Source of the DNA: Shinisaurus crocodilurus
Lineage: Eukaryota > Chordata > Lepidosauria > Squamata > Shinisauridae
Length of the DNA stretch: 64,000 nt
Direction of reading: 5' to 3'
NCBI GenBank assembly: GCA_021292165.1
Contig: CM037876.1
Location: forward strand, 42,208,575 to 42,272,574
In this document: positions 20,046 to 32,672 of the stretch, in pieces
Numbering within the stretch: position 1 is the stretch's first letter
Layout of the letters: every line of letters begins with the position of its first letter
Notes under the pieces: generated by a model
The model's database searches: none
Seen by the model: the letters and a program-made list of their open reading frames with translations, nothing else
Told to the model about the DNA's origin: nothing
Position numbers and translations under genes: made by a program

Positions 20046-22056
20046 ATCTTTGGGAGAAGAAAAGATATGTAAAAAAGAAAAAAAAAGCACATTGACTTGG
20101 GCAAATTGCTGCACCTGCCAAAATGTCCTCTTCCACACAGCTATTACAGCCATATAATCACCCCAGAAGTGTGTACAATGTTTCTTGATTCCCAAAGAGA
20201 CCCCTGGATGGTATGTACGTGCCAGCTGCCGATGGGTTGAAATGAACTTTCTGATACAGTACAGAAGTATATAGATATCTATAATTAAGATGTTCCAGAT
20301 AACTACTTATACTTGTATTTTTCCAGTCACATCTTGATTGCATAGACAGTAAATTATTAGTTAAGTAGAAAAATACTTGTATTGATTGCATGGATAATGA
20401 AATATCCACAAAACTTTGATTCATTGCGCTGGGTTTTCAAATGTGCACTGATTTTCTTTTGCCAGGGGTCAAGATAAAGATGGTTTAGTGCCAGACAGTC
20501 TTCACACATGAGCAAAATAAAACAAGTGGCCCCAAAGGCCCTAATCTAATATAAGTGCCCTAATCTAATCAGTAGCTCATTTATTAATTCATGGGATATC
20601 TTACTTTCACTACTACCAGTAAATATACAGGATTGTAGAAATTGCTTAAATTTAATTAATTTAATGCTTAAATTAGTACAGTTTTTCAGTGTAGTTAATG
20701 TTAAGCCCTCTTAGACTTAATCAGTTATTTCCAGTTATTAAAGGGCAGCTTTGGCTTTAATCTGAGAAGATCACTCAGTGTTTGCTGGAAAACATCTTAT
20801 TTGAAAGCAAGCCAATGTGCTCATCCCTGCAGCATTTCTCATGCAGTTTATTATATCAAGGGACAGATAAAATAGACAAGCAATATCTGTAGGCTTAACT
20901 ATTTAACTATGTCAATTATAATATGTGTTGCTTCTTGCCTCATGGCATCCCAAGGACACCATGGCTGCTGGATTTTAGTAAGCTTGCTTTAAAGTTTTAA
21001 TGTAATTTAAAATCCAGAATTACGATGTCATTTGCAAAGCTGCTGATTTTCTGTGTGGCTGGATACACCTTGAATCACAGAATATGGCTTCCACTCTGGC
21101 ACATCAAGATGCAATTTAATTTGCACATAAAACGATTGCCTAGCTCTCACGGTTGTGAAGATAAACTTTAAAACGTGAAAGCAAAAGGTTCTACATAAAA
21201 TTCAGACAAAGTGAAGTGGCTTGCATTTTATTATACACCAATGGGATCTCAGCAGATGGTGGTCAACTGCTTTGATCCAGATGCTGCTTGCATGCGTGGG
21301 AATCTTGACAGATTGCTTTCATACAGACTCACTGCATTTGCAGTACTGCACAAGATTTAGTGGTAAACAGAAACACCTGTGAAAAGCATGAACATTGGAT
21401 TTGGGCACATGTGTGTAACTTGTTTTATTGTATCCAATTTTAATAGCTCATATTTTTTTTATTGAGAAATATGAAATTGTTCTGTCTTTGTAATATATCA
21501 ACCAAACTGGATATTGTATTCAATATTGATATGGACTACATATTCAGTATTGATATGGACTACGTATTCAGTTCTCATATAGACTACATATTCAATATTG
21601 ATAGAGACCCAACTGAATTTTAATACTCTTTCTAATGAGTGTAGAATGCTACATGAGACAGTGAAACTTGCAAATAATTAACAAATGGGAAGCCAAATTC
21701 ACAGCAGCTGAAGCCCAAACATTGATGAGACTCTAGTTTTGTCCATTAGAGGGCAGTGATACCAAGTAACACAAGCCAGCATAATATGGTACATATCCAT
21801 ACCATTTAAAGCCCCCTGCTTAGAAGAACATGATTGTACTCACACCAGGTTCAAGTAGCCATGTGTCAGCTCTCATATTTAGCCACTTTGATTTGGCCAA
21901 TCGAGATGCATGCAGCCTTTCCAACAGGCATAACATTTTGATAGAAGGGGGATTGGATCAAGCTCCCCACCTCCACTCTTTAAATTGGGGTTCACACATT
22001 TTCTCTTCCTCCTAGTCTATGATTAATTGAGATACCCCCTCCCACACACCGTCTAG
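20046..22056. other. No gene seen; 24-bp tandem repeat
   Basis: AT-rich unassigned sequence. At 21517-21608 a 24-bp unit (TATTCAATATTGATATGGAC plus CTACA-like text) is repeated almost four times. No coding or transposon motif is seen elsewhere. Confidence 0.45.
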
Positions 22057-22130
22057 AGCATGGGTAGGCAACTTGTGGCTCTCTAGATATATTAGCCTAC
22101 AACTCCCATGTTCCCTACCCATTGGCTATG
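22057..22130. mobile_element. Deleted hAT MITE with perfect 8-bp TSD
   Basis: CCGTCTAG flanks both sides (22049-22056, 22131-22138). The 74-bp insert holds GGGTAGGCAACTTGTGGC and CCTACAACTCCCATG, the left half of a hAT MITE with most of its right half lost. Confidence 0.75.
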
Positions 22131-22770
22131 CCGTCTAGTTAAAAGAAGACGTAGTTAATTGGCCCCAGAAATCCCGCAGCAATATCATATTCCTCTAAGA
22201 TTTGTGGCATGGCTGTTTAGTGCTGAAATAAAAATGTATATAATATGGGGAGGGAACTTTGAATTCATCTTTGAGTATTTTTAAAAAGAGTTATTTGAAA
22301 GTAATACCTATATGTAAATTGCATAGCATGCCAAAGGGCTGAGTTCTGATTGACTCTGGGCAAGTGAGTCAGTTTGTAAGGCCTACATTGACACTTGTGC
22401 AATCAGTTGGCCTTGTGCAATCATGTGACCTACCTGTGTCATTCCCCCCCCCCCCATGTTTATATTGTGATAGTTACGTATATGTTTCACAAGACTGCTG
22501 GGAAATTTAATTAGATAATGGTTATATTGTAAGTGGTGATCCAGATCAGTCTAACATGTTTCATAGAACTCTTGTGACTGTGAATCAGACATCATAACCA
22601 TAGGTTCAGGCAAGAGCTGTGACCAAATAATTTTCAGTACGTATTCAGTTCAAAAAGTCACTTCAAAAAGTCTCCCACTGAGATCCTCAGACCACTCTCT
22701 CACAGGTTTAAAACATGGCTTCTGATGTGATGGTGTTGGTGATATGTGGAGGAAGCGCAACTGGGGGGTT

Positions 22771-22951
22771 ACATAGGAAGCTGCCTTATACCATTGGTCC
22801 ATGTAGCCCAGTATTGTCAACACTGACTGGCAGCAGCTTCCTGGGGTTTCAGGTGGGATTTTTTCCCTAGCCCTACCTGGAGATGTCTGGGATTGAACCT
22901 AGGACCTTCTGCATGCCAAGCATGGCCTCTACCACTGAGCTGTGACCATTC
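22771..22951 (-). mobile_element. tRNA-Ala-derived SINE, near full length
   Basis: The minus strand shows the tRNA-like head (GTAGAGGCCATGCTTGGCAT, B box AGGTTCAATCCCAG), the body CTCCAGGTAGGGCTAGGG, and the tail ACCAATGGTATAAGGCAGC TTCC. This is the best uninterrupted copy of the family in the window. The anticodon loop is mutated. Confidence 0.75.
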
Positions 22952-23282
22952 CTCAGATGATCCCTCCCCCGCGTGTTGAAAGAACACATGAGAGATGTCA
23001 CAAGACCATGTAGGCTAACCCTGCCCCCTGCTTCTGATACAGCAGCCACGCCTTCTGCTGGCCAAGTGTTCAACCACTGTGTGATGGGGCTCTAGGTGCA
23101 TTCTGATGCACTCATATAAAGCTCCTCCTAGCCCAGTCAGGGTCCCCCATGCATGGAGGAGCTCTATGAGCATACATCAGTATGTGCATAGAGCCCCTTC
23201 TTAAGCCAATCAAACATGCAGATGGCAGGGGGCATAGCTGTTGCAGTAGCCCACGTGGTCTTGCAAACCCCTCACAGGTTGA

Positions 23283-23326
<44 letters not shown>

Positions 23327-24483
23327 TTTGACCCCCCCCAATAGTCAATAGTAATGTACGTCTGTTGTTGTTTCTGTACACATCCAACCCATGACCACCT
23401 GTTCCAATGGTGAATTCTGCAACCAAAAGTTCTGAATTCTACAATCAGAATAAATAGCATGAATTATTCAAATGTGCATAAATGCCTTTATTCCAGGTAC
23501 AAAATTGGGGTTCTCACAGAATTTCGAGTACCTTTAGTAAGGTACACACCAGCCGTTCTTATTAGAACCTGTCTATATACAAAGGCAGGCAATCACTACT
23601 TGAGAGGCAGCATTATCCATATTTTGTCCATTGTCCCCCTTCAGTGTGTCATACTTAAAGAGCTGTTAAAAAGGTAAGCAAATATCATAGAATTTTACAG
23701 TTGGATAGGGACAGAGGACATCTAATTCAAAGGCAAGGACATCTGTCCACTATTCCCCCAGGTCAACATTTGCAGTCTAGACCGAAATATACCAAAAGGA
23801 GTGAACAGGTGTGCCACTGAAACACACTCAAGAAAGAAAGCCAGGTAACATGCTGCTGCAGGTGACAACCCTGCAGAGGCTTCAGACAGCTTGACCTGCT
23901 GCAGTAAAATTCTTTCTCAACCCCAAACATGGCCACGAGGCATGCCTTGACCTTAAGCACAAAACCACCCATCTCATGGGTAGGCCTTTGGACCATGCTT
24001 GGTGTCACCTTCCAGATTACTGAATCCCGAGACTACTAACCCCTCCTTTCCCTCTAGGTCTACTATTAGTCTACAACCAGATGTTTACAAATCACCATTT
24101 TTATTTTGAAAATGAAGAATAATTGTGCTTCACCTTGACTTCGCAAGGGAAACAGACTTCCGTACACAGATCTATCTTTAGGATCAGGTGCCGAGTGTGC
24201 AATGCTTGATGTGTGGGGTTAAAAAATGAGAGCTGAGCCAAGATTTCTCAGAAAACATTTCCCCAATTTTAAAATATTTTTCTCAAACCTCCTATTTGGA
24301 GTGGGGGTCTGTCATTTCCCCCCTACAATGCCTCGGACTAGAGTTGGAGCATTGTGAAGGATGCAGAAGGCTGGACAGGCTGCCAACACAGCTGCTGCCG
24401 CCGCCTCCACTTGCAACAGCAAAACCTTTGGAAAAAAAGGAAGAAGCTGTGCAACTAAGCCCCACCCAGAGAACCTGCTGGAG
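22952..24483. other. No gene seen; (TG)n microsatellite at 23287-23326
   Basis: The stretch holds a 40-bp TG repeat and, at about 23690-23735, a faint minus-strand CR1 end (CATAGAATTTTACAGTTGGA). The remainder is unassigned. Open frames crossing the TG tract are simple-repeat artefacts. Confidence 0.45.
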
Positions 24484-24618
24484 AGGGCTCTCCAACCTTG
24501 GGTCCCCAGATGTTGCTGGACTACAGCTCCCAGAATCCGTTGCCATTAGCCATGCTGGCTGGGTATCCTGGGAGCGGTAGGCCAGCAACATCTGGGGACC
24601 CACGGTTGAAGAGCGCTG
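24484..24618. mobile_element. hAT MITE with 8-bp TSD
   Basis: This is the second copy of the 16202 element: AGGGCTCTCCAACCTTGGG to CCCACGGTTGAAGAGCGCTG. TGCTGGAG flanks it at 24476-24483 and 24619-24626. The first C of the left end is absent. Confidence 0.85.
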
Positions 24619-24732
24619 TGCTGGAGAATTTCTCCTTCCCCTGGAGAAATTTAGTGAAACAGTCCTCCCAATTTCTCTGCCAAACAATGGGTGGAGAATT
24701 TAAAGAGGGTATTTGTGCACAACTCTACGGCG

Positions 24733-24852
24733 GAAGAAGAAGAAGAGGAAGAGGAAGAGGAAGAAGAAGAAGAAGAAGAAGAAGAAGAAGAAGAAGAAGA
24801 AGAAGAAGAAGAAGAAGAAGAAGAAGAAGAAGAAGAAGAAGAAGAAGAAGAA
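24733..24852 (+). repeat. (GAA)n microsatellite, 120 bp
   Basis: About 40 GAA triplets, with three GAG interruptions near the 5' end. Poly-Glu, poly-Ser and poly-Phe frames across it are artefacts of the repeat. Long GAA tracts are known to form triplex structures and vary in length. Confidence 0.95.
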
Positions 24853-25133
24853 ATAACCAGGGTATCTTTCCCTGAATATCTGACCAAGTGATTTGCCTTG
24901 CCACCTACTCCCGTTGAATATGAACAAATGCGCCAAAGATGTGAGACTGTTTAGAAATGTAAAACTTGTACTCATTTGTGCAACACACTTGCTATCTTTA
25001 TTCTTTAGAGGCATAATAATAACATTAAAGCCAGAGTACTTAAAACAACATAACCCAGAGTTTAAAAGAAATATCACTTCCAACCTATTGCATGAGGTGT
25101 AGAATGAGCAGGGTTATTGGCATGGGGAATTTT

Positions 25134-25221
25134 CAGAGCAAGCCTATGCATGTTTATTCAGAAGTCCCACTGTATTCAATAAAGTTCACTCCCAAGTAAG
25201 TGTGCATAGGATTGCAGCCTG
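25134..25221. mobile_element. MITE family B copy
   Basis: It reads GCCTATGCATGTTTATTCAG, AAGTCCCACTGTATTCAATA, CCCAAGTAAGTGTGCATAGG and ATTGCAGCC. Inverted ends (CCTATGCA/TGCATAGG) are preserved. Confidence 0.65.
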
Positions 25222-26868
25222 AATCATGTCTCGAATGTGTGGAATTTCTGATTTAGGCATATTTGGGGGATTTGCTTTTGTGTTTTTTGGTTTTGAAATA
25301 CATTATGACACACCCTGTACTTTCAGGATGGAAATCTAAACAATTATGTAAGAAATAAACTAAAATAGCACATGCTTTAAGCAAGAAGATGTGGGAGTGG
25401 GAAAAGAATGCAAAGCACACCCATTCCTAATGAGTCTTTCTTAAAAGCAAAATAGACTAGCAGCATGCCAGCAGAGTGTACGCATCGGTCATGGAAACAA
25501 ACTGCTCAAAGTATTTGTTAACTCAGAAGGTATTTTCATAAGTTCACTAAACCACAGCAGTCTATACACTGTGGAAGTGGAGGGAAAGATTCAGTGTAGA
25601 GGTCACATTTCCTCTGACTAACAGTGGCCTCATGGACAGCTTTACTAGGAGAGGCCTATGTTACAACTACCATTGTGACACAGAGCTTCTCTACACGAGG
25701 CATTGTGCAGTTTTGCAAATTACTCACGGTAATTTGTGGGTACTTCACACGACGTTAAGACCTCTCCTGTGCTTTGCAACCATTTCTGTGTGGGGGTTTT
25801 TAGTGCGAGGAAAGTATAGTATTATCTGGAAATGGCAGAATGAACCAGAATGAGATGCTCGTGTATTTTCGCAATTCCACTATACCGCAACACCACCTTG
25901 TGGTTGTGTAATGGAACATATAAAAAGGCAGAGAAAGAAAAACCCCAAGGAGTGGGAACGTGTAAAGGAGCTGATCTTAATCCCACAAAGAATCTGGAAA
26001 AAGAAGTTTAGGTAAAGTGGCAGGTTAAAAGCCTGATGTAGTCACAAATGGGCCAATTCACGGCACACATACATACACATATATATACCACTGACTTCTA
26101 ACAGCTTTGCAGTGTCACGGTATATATGACTCCACACTAAGCATTCATTCTTCAACTTACATTTTTGGATAGGTGGAATGGCACATGGATGTTCTGCCCC
26201 AACTGGGCATTGTCTTATTTGTCATATTGCCTCCTAGTCTTTGCATTTAGATCTGCTTTAATTTTTCCTGTGTAGCAATAGATCAGCGTGGGATATTTTC
26301 TCCAGGTTGTTCTATAACAGCAACAACAAAGTGGCTTCCCCCATTCCTGCTATAATCCCTGATCTGTACTAACTCTTGTGTAGTAGTAACTCACCACCCT
26401 GACCTACTGTTTTGCATCTGGCTCTGGTTGGTGGACACAGCTAATAAGAAAAGGAAGTTAGCATGACTAAAACAACACCACAGCTAATGGTAGATAAGAA
26501 TGTGTCACCATTTTCCTGCCACAAATGTATGTCAGTTTAATTACCTTTCAATTCCAGGCAGACATAATAACAATGTCGATACTATCTCAGTGTTTTCATT
26601 TCTAATGGCAGACAACTAATATAGCCACACAACTAATCTCATAACAAGGCGTACAGCAATATATGTCTATCTTCTGCATGCCTAATGACTCTTTGTGATT
26701 ACACTGAATCATCGTACTTTTAAAGCCAAAAAGAAAAGCAAACTTTTGTTGGAATGTTAACATGACCATTCTGCACTTTATGTACATCTTCCTGCATGTT
26801 TTTGAAGTTGCCACCTCTTGCTAATTAAAGCTGTTTCAAAAGCTGTCTTGGGCTTGGTTTCTGAACAT
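25222..26868. other. No gene seen
   Basis: Unassigned, mostly AT-rich. A segment at about 25640-25930 is richer in CpG (CACGAGG, CACACGACGTTAAG, CTCGTGTATTTTCGC) and may be a younger dispersed element, but I recognise no ends. Confidence 0.35.
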
Positions 26869-27250
26869 AGACCTGGTTTGCACATAATGCAAACTCATTG
26901 TTTATTTAAGCTATGGTTAACCCATGGTTTGTTGCCCTTCCCAGGGTTTGTCTGGCAGATGATAGAACAAACCACACTTTGTTTTCTCAATCCCTGGCTT
27001 GTTTGTTTCCCTCCCTCTATCCGAAATGTCTTTGTGATGCTGTATTACAGGCATGTAGAGCAGCTGTTATTCCCCCCCCCCCCCGCTCCTGCCCACCACC
27101 ACCATAGCCTGGAGAAACAACCCATGAGCAACCCACGGTTCTGGGTTCACACATAAAAACCCATGGTCTAAACAACCCAGAATTCACAACCCAACCAGAA
27201 ACCATGGTTTGTTAGCACAGTTGGGTCCTTACATCATGACAAGCCAGAAT
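26869..27250. mobile_element. Non-autonomous DNA element of the AACCCATGG type
   Basis: It is filled with the family's words: TTAACCCATGGTTTG, AACAACCCATGAGC, TGGGTTCACACATAAAAACC and GACAACCCATCGG, arranged so halves can pair. The ends are ACCTGGTTTGCACATAATG and a GGGTCCTTACATCATGAC segment. Boundaries are approximate; a C run lies at 27072-27084. Confidence 0.5.
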
Positions 27251-28171
27251 TCGACAACCCATCGGTCACATGACTTTTCAGGCTGCAGACTGAAATTGCT
27301 TTCTACCTGTCTGTAAGCTAAAGGAATTGCTAAGTGGAGGCCCAGACTGCCTAGCCCCAGACCTCTCCAAGGGGCCCATTGTCTCTTGGTCCTGTTTCTT
27401 TTCCTTGCTGTTGGTGCCTGTTCACCTGCCCTTTCGGATTGTACAAGCGGGGACAAGAGTTAGAGCAGCTTCCTTCACTTGCCTTTCTCTCTCCCTCTGG
27501 ACAGTTAATGGATTGGGCCCAGAGTGAGAGGGGCAGTGAATAGGTAGCAGGAACAGAAGTGAAGAACCCACCCAGGGAGGGGGCCCACTAAGGGCATCTT
27601 GCCCAAGCCCCCCTCCCAAAACCAGGAGCCAGCACTGGCTGAGTGAAAGGCTGTTCTCTCTTCCAGAGGCAAAATGCTGCTCTTCTAAGCAATGAGAGGC
27701 TAAGTTATCTCTGTTGGTGGGGACAGACTCATACAGCCTACCCTACCTACACCATAAGTTTATATCAGTTCTATAGCAAGTTCGTCCCAGTTTAACTGTC
27801 ATGACATCTTTCAGAGAATCCTGGGAATTGTAGTTTTAATTAGGATAACGAGAATTCTGTTAGACTTGAGATTCCTACCCCCACACACACACACGTCACC
27901 CCACCTCACCCCAACTGCAGTTCCATGGGGCAAGGAATGATGTTGTTGAATAAGTTTAAGATGGCCGTGTTGATGATGCAAAAGGAAAAGGAGGACTGCA
28001 CCAAAATGACCAAAAGAGAGGCAAACCTCAGTCTGGTTTGTGGGAAATTAATTATCAGAGAAACACTGCCCAACACATCTCAGCAGAATATCTTCCTCAA
28101 GGGTAAGTGTAAGTATCAACATATGCATCATAAAATTAATATTGGGAAGAAAGGCAGGTGGGGAAAACTAT
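27251..28171. other. No gene seen
   Basis: Unassigned. The open frame at 27925-28173 has no recognisable motif and ends where the CORE-SINE begins. Confidence 0.35.
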
Positions 28172-28421
28172 GAGCCAATGTGGCGTAGTGGTGAGAGTGT
28201 TGGACTGGGACTCGGGAGATCCGGGCTCTAGTCCCCGCTCCACCATGAAACTCACTGGGTGACTTTGGGCCAGTCACTGACTCTCAGCCTAACCGACCTC
28301 ACAGGGTTGTTGTGGGGATAAAATGGAGAGGAGGAGGGAGGATGATTATGTAAGCCGCCTTGGGTTCCTTGCAGGGAAAAAAGGCGGGGTATAAATATAA
28401 TAAATAAATAAATAAATAAAA
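28172..28421 (+). mobile_element. MIR-like CORE-SINE, near full length
   Basis: It has a tRNA-like head (GTGGCGTAGTGGTGAGAGTG, GGGCTCTAGTCCCCGCTCC). The MIR/CORE central part follows: GACTTTGGGCCAGTCACTGA, CCTCACAGGGTTGTTGTGG, ATAAAATGGAGAGG. An L2-like end (AAGGCGGGGTATAAATATAA) with a TAAA tail completes it. Four related copies or pieces lie at 32220, 33428, 43131 and 62254. Confidence 0.85.
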
Positions 28422-30424
28422 TTGTCTAAAGAGCCCATAAACAATTGTGAATAAGGAATCATGAGCGCACAATAAATGCCTTATGTAGAAAAGCTCATAC
28501 TGTCCAAAGGAATCTGAGTGTTGCTGAAATAATTAATTTTATCAGTGTTGACTCCTCTCTCCAAAAAGAAAATTGTGAAAGGATGCTTATAAGAGAGCTC
28601 AGCTACATTCCCAAGTATCTTGCATCTACTTTAACTTTTGCAATTCAGGCAATAGGATAAGGCAATAAATAGTAAATACACAGGTTTATTATGTATACGT
28701 CAACGAAGCTATGCAGATATGCTATGTTTTACCCTTCATGAAAGGGGCTTCTATTATGGTATTAAATAAATGGTATCGTTTCAGCTGCTACATTGGATGT
28801 AATGGTTTGAATTCTGCAATATATAGCATGAAAAGCTGTCTTGCACTAAATGGAGATTGAGAGTGGGAGATAGAGACAACTGCATACAATGGAATACTCA
28901 GATGACCGCCTGAGTATTCAATCCATATTCAGTTTTGGGTTTGAAAAGAAACAACATGATTCAACCAGAGTGAAGGATTTTTCTAAATCCCATTGATCTT
29001 AGCAGGAAAATGAATCAATGTGACTCAAAGCTGCTTACATTTTTGGTGGTTTGTGGCCATAGTTACTGCTCTTCTGACCATGTGGTGAAGGAGAAGCACC
29101 AAGATGCAAGGAAGGTTTTAAAGGAAAGATATCAGGGCACACACTCTGCAGTGAAAACTGCAGTTTTGTTTGGCTGCAGCCTACGTTTCAGTTTCCTTTG
29201 CATAAGGGTTAATCTAGCCCTGAAAATTAGCAGAGATGGAGCCTAGGCCCACAAAATGAGTCATATGACTTGGCCCTACATTAAACACTAAGTTGAGAAC
29301 TTTCCATTTAAAAAAAAAAAGTTTAAAATTTCAAGTCAAAATCCATTTCAAGCCATGAAGTCAGTGTCCGGTGACGCATCAGTTCCTGTGGAATAAGATG
29401 CACAAGGTGATGGTGTGCTGGGCACTGTTCTCCTTTCCTTCCCCATGGCACAATTATTTAGAGCTACTGAGGGGAATTGTTCACATGCACCAGCAAGAAA
29501 AGAAATCATGAAATACATATGATTTGGCAAGTTACTTTTTCTCATAGCATGCAGTCCAGTGTGAGCATGCACATGCCCTGTGGCTTCATACTCCCACACA
29601 AACCCAGCCACCCCATTCCTTTTCAACTCTTCCCTCCCTGAATCAACCATTGTGTTTATTTGTTTTCTTTAAAATGTTTTCCCACTTCGGAAGATTGCGC
29701 AGAGTAAATTATTCACTAGGGAAAAGGCAGGGGGGGGGGGGAGAGAAGAAACCAGGATGATTAATGAGCATGTGGTTCTCAAAAAACACATACCCAGCAA
29801 CGATGTGGCAGTTCTAAAAGGAGAAGGCATTTATTGTTCACTTCTTGCTTGTACAATGTGTGCAGCCTCCACACACTGGAGAAATTGAAACATGAAAGAG
29901 CACAAGAACTTCCTTTGTAGACTTAAGGGGACTAGAGTTGAACAATATATGAACAATGTTTCATCTCTTAAATTGTCCTTCCACTGTTATATAATAATGA
30001 TTATCCAAACAGAAAGAGTCAGAAGGTTAATAAAGTGCAATCAGACCCATTATTTTTAGTCAGTGCTGAAGTTATTTACTGGTTAGTCATTTCACCAATG
30101 TATTCATAAATATATTTCAGCTGTATACACTAAAAAAAAATCTAAAGCCAAACAACGATATATCCTCCAAGAGTAGAAAACATTTCTTCTGGTGTAGAAT
30201 TAATCTCATAAAGCATCTCATATCATTGTGTTGTGCTATACTAAAATCTCATGGAAATATTTTTAGCACATTGTAAACAAAAATATTCGCACCTGTATCC
30301 CACCCTTCCTCCAAGAAGCTCACAGCAATGTATGTGAAGGTTGTTCCACTTTATCCTCACATCTGTATTCTTACTACTTGAATGATTTTTGATAGATAAA
30401 GCTAGGTAAACAGGTGCCACTCTA
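28422..30424. other. No gene seen
   Basis: About 2 kb of AT-rich sequence without recognised repeat or coding motif. A G run occurs near 29732-29742. Confidence 0.35.
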
Positions 30425-30542
30425 AGGGCGCAATCCTGTTCATGTTTAGACAGAAAAAAGTCCTACAATAAAATGTGTGCTCCCAAGAATGCTGGGAGTT
30501 ATAGGACTTTTTTCTGTCCAAACATGCATAGGATTCCACCCT
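30425..30542. mobile_element. MITE family A copy
   Basis: It runs from AGGGCGCAATCCTGTTCATG to (minus strand) AGGGTGGAATCCTATGCATG. Each arm has GTTTAGACAGAAAAAAGTCC-type sequence. TA precedes the left end. Confidence 0.65.
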
Positions 30543-30559
30543 AAATGAATTTGCCCTCA

Positions 30560-30725
30560 TGACCAGACAAATTGCATCGTGGGGTACTAGAGGAACTTGC
30601 AGGTGTAATCTAGAATTCTTGAAAGTTCTTGGAGAAAAAGTGCCCATGAGGCTGGAGGCAGACAAATGTTGTACCCATCTTCATAAAGGAGAAAAGAGAG
30701 GACCCAGGAAACTGCTGATGGGTTA
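30560..30725 (+). mobile_element. CR1 LINE reverse-transcriptase fragment
   Basis: The stretch CAAATGTTGTACCCATCTTC followed by AAAGAGAGGACCCAGGAAAC has the sequence of the CR1 polymerase region just before its RPVSLT block. Stops interrupt every frame. It is oriented opposite to the CR1 piece at 31160. Confidence 0.6.
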
Positions 30726-31159
30726 GCTTGACACACAGGACCGGTGCAAGGCAGTTTGGCGCCCTAGGCAAAATCAGATATTTAGCGCCCCCCCCTTCCC
30801 ACTTGAGCCCTCCCTCCCTCCAGCTCCCTCGGAGCTTACTTTGGAGTAGACCTGTATAGTTAAGCACAGCTGGAACTGCTGGAGGCAAAGCGAGGCACCC
30901 CAGCTGATCCAGAGCCGTTTTGGAGCGTGGGTGAAGGAGGGGGGGGCAAAAGGAAGGAAGGAAGAGGGGGGAGGCGGCGAAAGAAGGGAGGAAAGGAAGA
31001 GGAAAGCGGCGCGCGAAAGAGAAAGGAAACCACAGAAAGATTATTTTAAAAAAAGATTAAGGGGGATTATTAAGCAGGTACTTATTCAGAAGGTCATGGA
31101 GCTGGACCTAAGCACAACAGAAGGGCTGATGTTTCCTCTCCCTCTGATGGCAGCTGGCA
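30726..31159. mobile_element. Unclassified repeat (GGCGCCCTAGGCAAA type)
   Basis: It begins ACCGGTGCAAGGCAGTTTGG and CGCCCTAGGCAAAATC, a start I associate with an abundant reptile DNA repeat. It then becomes strongly purine-rich (about 30930-31040). It separates two CR1 fragments. Right boundary and class are uncertain. Confidence 0.35.
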
Positions 31160-31970
31160 GCTGGATGGAAGGAGGCTTGTCCTTCTACATGCCTACTAAT
31201 TTTATTTTTAATAATGCTTTCAACCAATTTACCTGGAACAGACGTTAAGCTAACTGGCCTGTAATTTCTCAGAGATCCCCCCTAGATCCCTTTTTCAAAA
31301 TTGGTGTTACATTGGCCACTCTCCAGTCCTCTGGTGCAGAGGCTGATCTTAGGGACATGTTCCATATTTTTGTTAGAAGATCAACAATTTCATATGAGGT
31401 GTTTTTTTGTTTTTTTTTAAAAGAACTATAGGATGGATCCCATCTGGGCCCAGTGATTTAGTAACTTTCATCCATTTGTCAATAAGGTTGAAAACTTCAT
31501 CTTTTGTCACCGCTACTTCCCTCAGTTCCTCAGACTCCCTTCCTGAAAACATCCGTTCAGCACAGGTATCTGTTCTATATCTTATGAAGTGAAGACAGAT
31601 GAAAAGAATTCATTCAGCTTCTCCCCAATTGCCTTATCTTCCTTTAATAGTACTCATTTAACTCCATTATCACCCAACAATCCAACTGCTTTCCTAGCTG
31701 GTTTCCTGCTTCTGATATATTTAAATAATTCTTTATTGTTGGTCTTGATGTTGTTAGTGATATGCTCCTCAAAATGCTTTTTTGCATCTCTTATTGTCTG
31801 CTTGCATCTCCTTTGTGTCAGCTTGTGCTCCCTTTTGTTTTCCTCCTTGAGCAAGACTTCCATTTTCTGAAAGAAGTCTTCTTCTCTCTAATAGCTTCCT
31901 TGACAATGCTTGTTAACCATGCTGGTGTCCTCTTGGACTTTGTGCTACCTTTACTAACCTGAACATGCTT
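31160..31970 (-). mobile_element. CR1 LINE ORF2, amino-terminal/early RT region
   Basis: The minus frame 31654-31863 reads CKQTIRDAKKHFEEHI, NIKTNNKELFKYIRSRK and AVGLLGDNG, the CR1 segment between endonuclease and polymerase. Further along, the plus-strand text CTAACTGGCCTGTAATTTCT corresponds to the RPVSLT block. Frames are broken. Confidence 0.75.
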
Positions 31971-32081
31971 CAGACCTTTGCATTCAATGCATGAGGATCT
32001 GCACGGAAGCTGGACATGCAGGGATGGGAACTGGGCTTAAGTTCATGCCCACTTCCCCCTACCCAGTTTAGCCCTACACGC

Positions 32082-32151
32082 TCATCATCATCATCATCAT
32101 CATCATCGTCGTCGTCGTCGTCGTCGTCATCATCATCATCATCATCATCTA
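32082..32151 (+). repeat. (TCA)n(TCG)n(TCA)n compound microsatellite
   Basis: TCA triplets change to about nine TCG triplets and back to TCA. It probably grew from the tail of the LINE 3' end that follows on the minus strand (about 32150-32215). Poly-Asp and poly-Ser frames here are artefacts. Confidence 0.9.
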
Positions 32152-32219
32152 TTTGTATGCCACTTTCCCACAAAAATTGTGCCCGAAGTGGCTCACAACA
32201 TGACAAATAAATAACAGTA
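32150..32219 (-). mobile_element. L2-like LINE 3' tail
   Basis: TGTATGCCACTTTCCCAC and GAAGTGGCTCACAACATGAC match the pattern of LINE 3' untranslated tails in this window (44622, 55098). The CORE-SINE at 32220 appears inserted in it: ACAGTA is found on both sides of the SINE. Confidence 0.5.
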
Positions 32220-32466
32220 TTTATTTTATTTTATTTATTACATTTATACCCCACCTTTTTTCCTTCAAGGAACTCAAGGTGGCTTACATAGTCCTCCTCC
32301 TCTCCATGTTATCCTCACAACAACCCTGTGAGGTAGGTTAGGCTGAGAGTCAGTGACTGGCCCAAAGTCACCCAGTGAGTTTCATGGCCGAGCGGGGACT
32401 AGAACCCGGATCTCCTGAGTCCCAGACCCAGTCCAACACTCTAACCACTATGCCACACTGGCACAG
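32220..32466 (-). mobile_element. MIR-like CORE-SINE
   Basis: A minus-strand copy: TAAA-rich tail at the low end, then the complement of the CAGTCACTGACTCTCAGCC core, and the tRNA-like head at 32400-32466. It is flanked by ACAGTA on both sides. Confidence 0.82.
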
Positions 32467-32470
32467 TAGA

Positions 32471-32672
32471 TATAATTTACAAAACAACAAAGAACACTAA
32501 ATATAATATTCGAGAAATAATTTACAAAATATCAGAGAACAGTAAATATAATATACAAAATATCACAAAAACACTAAATATAATATTCAAAAGATAATTT
32601 ACAAAATATCAGAGAACAGTAAATATAATATACAAAATATCACAAAAACACTAAATATAATATTCAAAAAAT
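32471..32672. repeat. 77-bp tandem repeat, AT-rich
   Basis: A 77-bp unit beginning TAATTTACAAAATATCAGAG occurs twice at 32518-32594 and 32595-32671 with almost no differences, plus a diverged partial unit before it. Its sequence resembles LINE 3' untranslated DNA next to the tail at 32150. Confidence 0.85.

Noticed and set aside
24498..24891. Open frames of 66-127 codons with long poly-Glu, poly-Arg, poly-Ser or poly-Phe
   Set aside because: They are translations of the GAA microsatellite on both strands.
31970..32210. Poly-Asp and poly-Ser frames
   Set aside because: They come from the TCA/TCG compound microsatellite.
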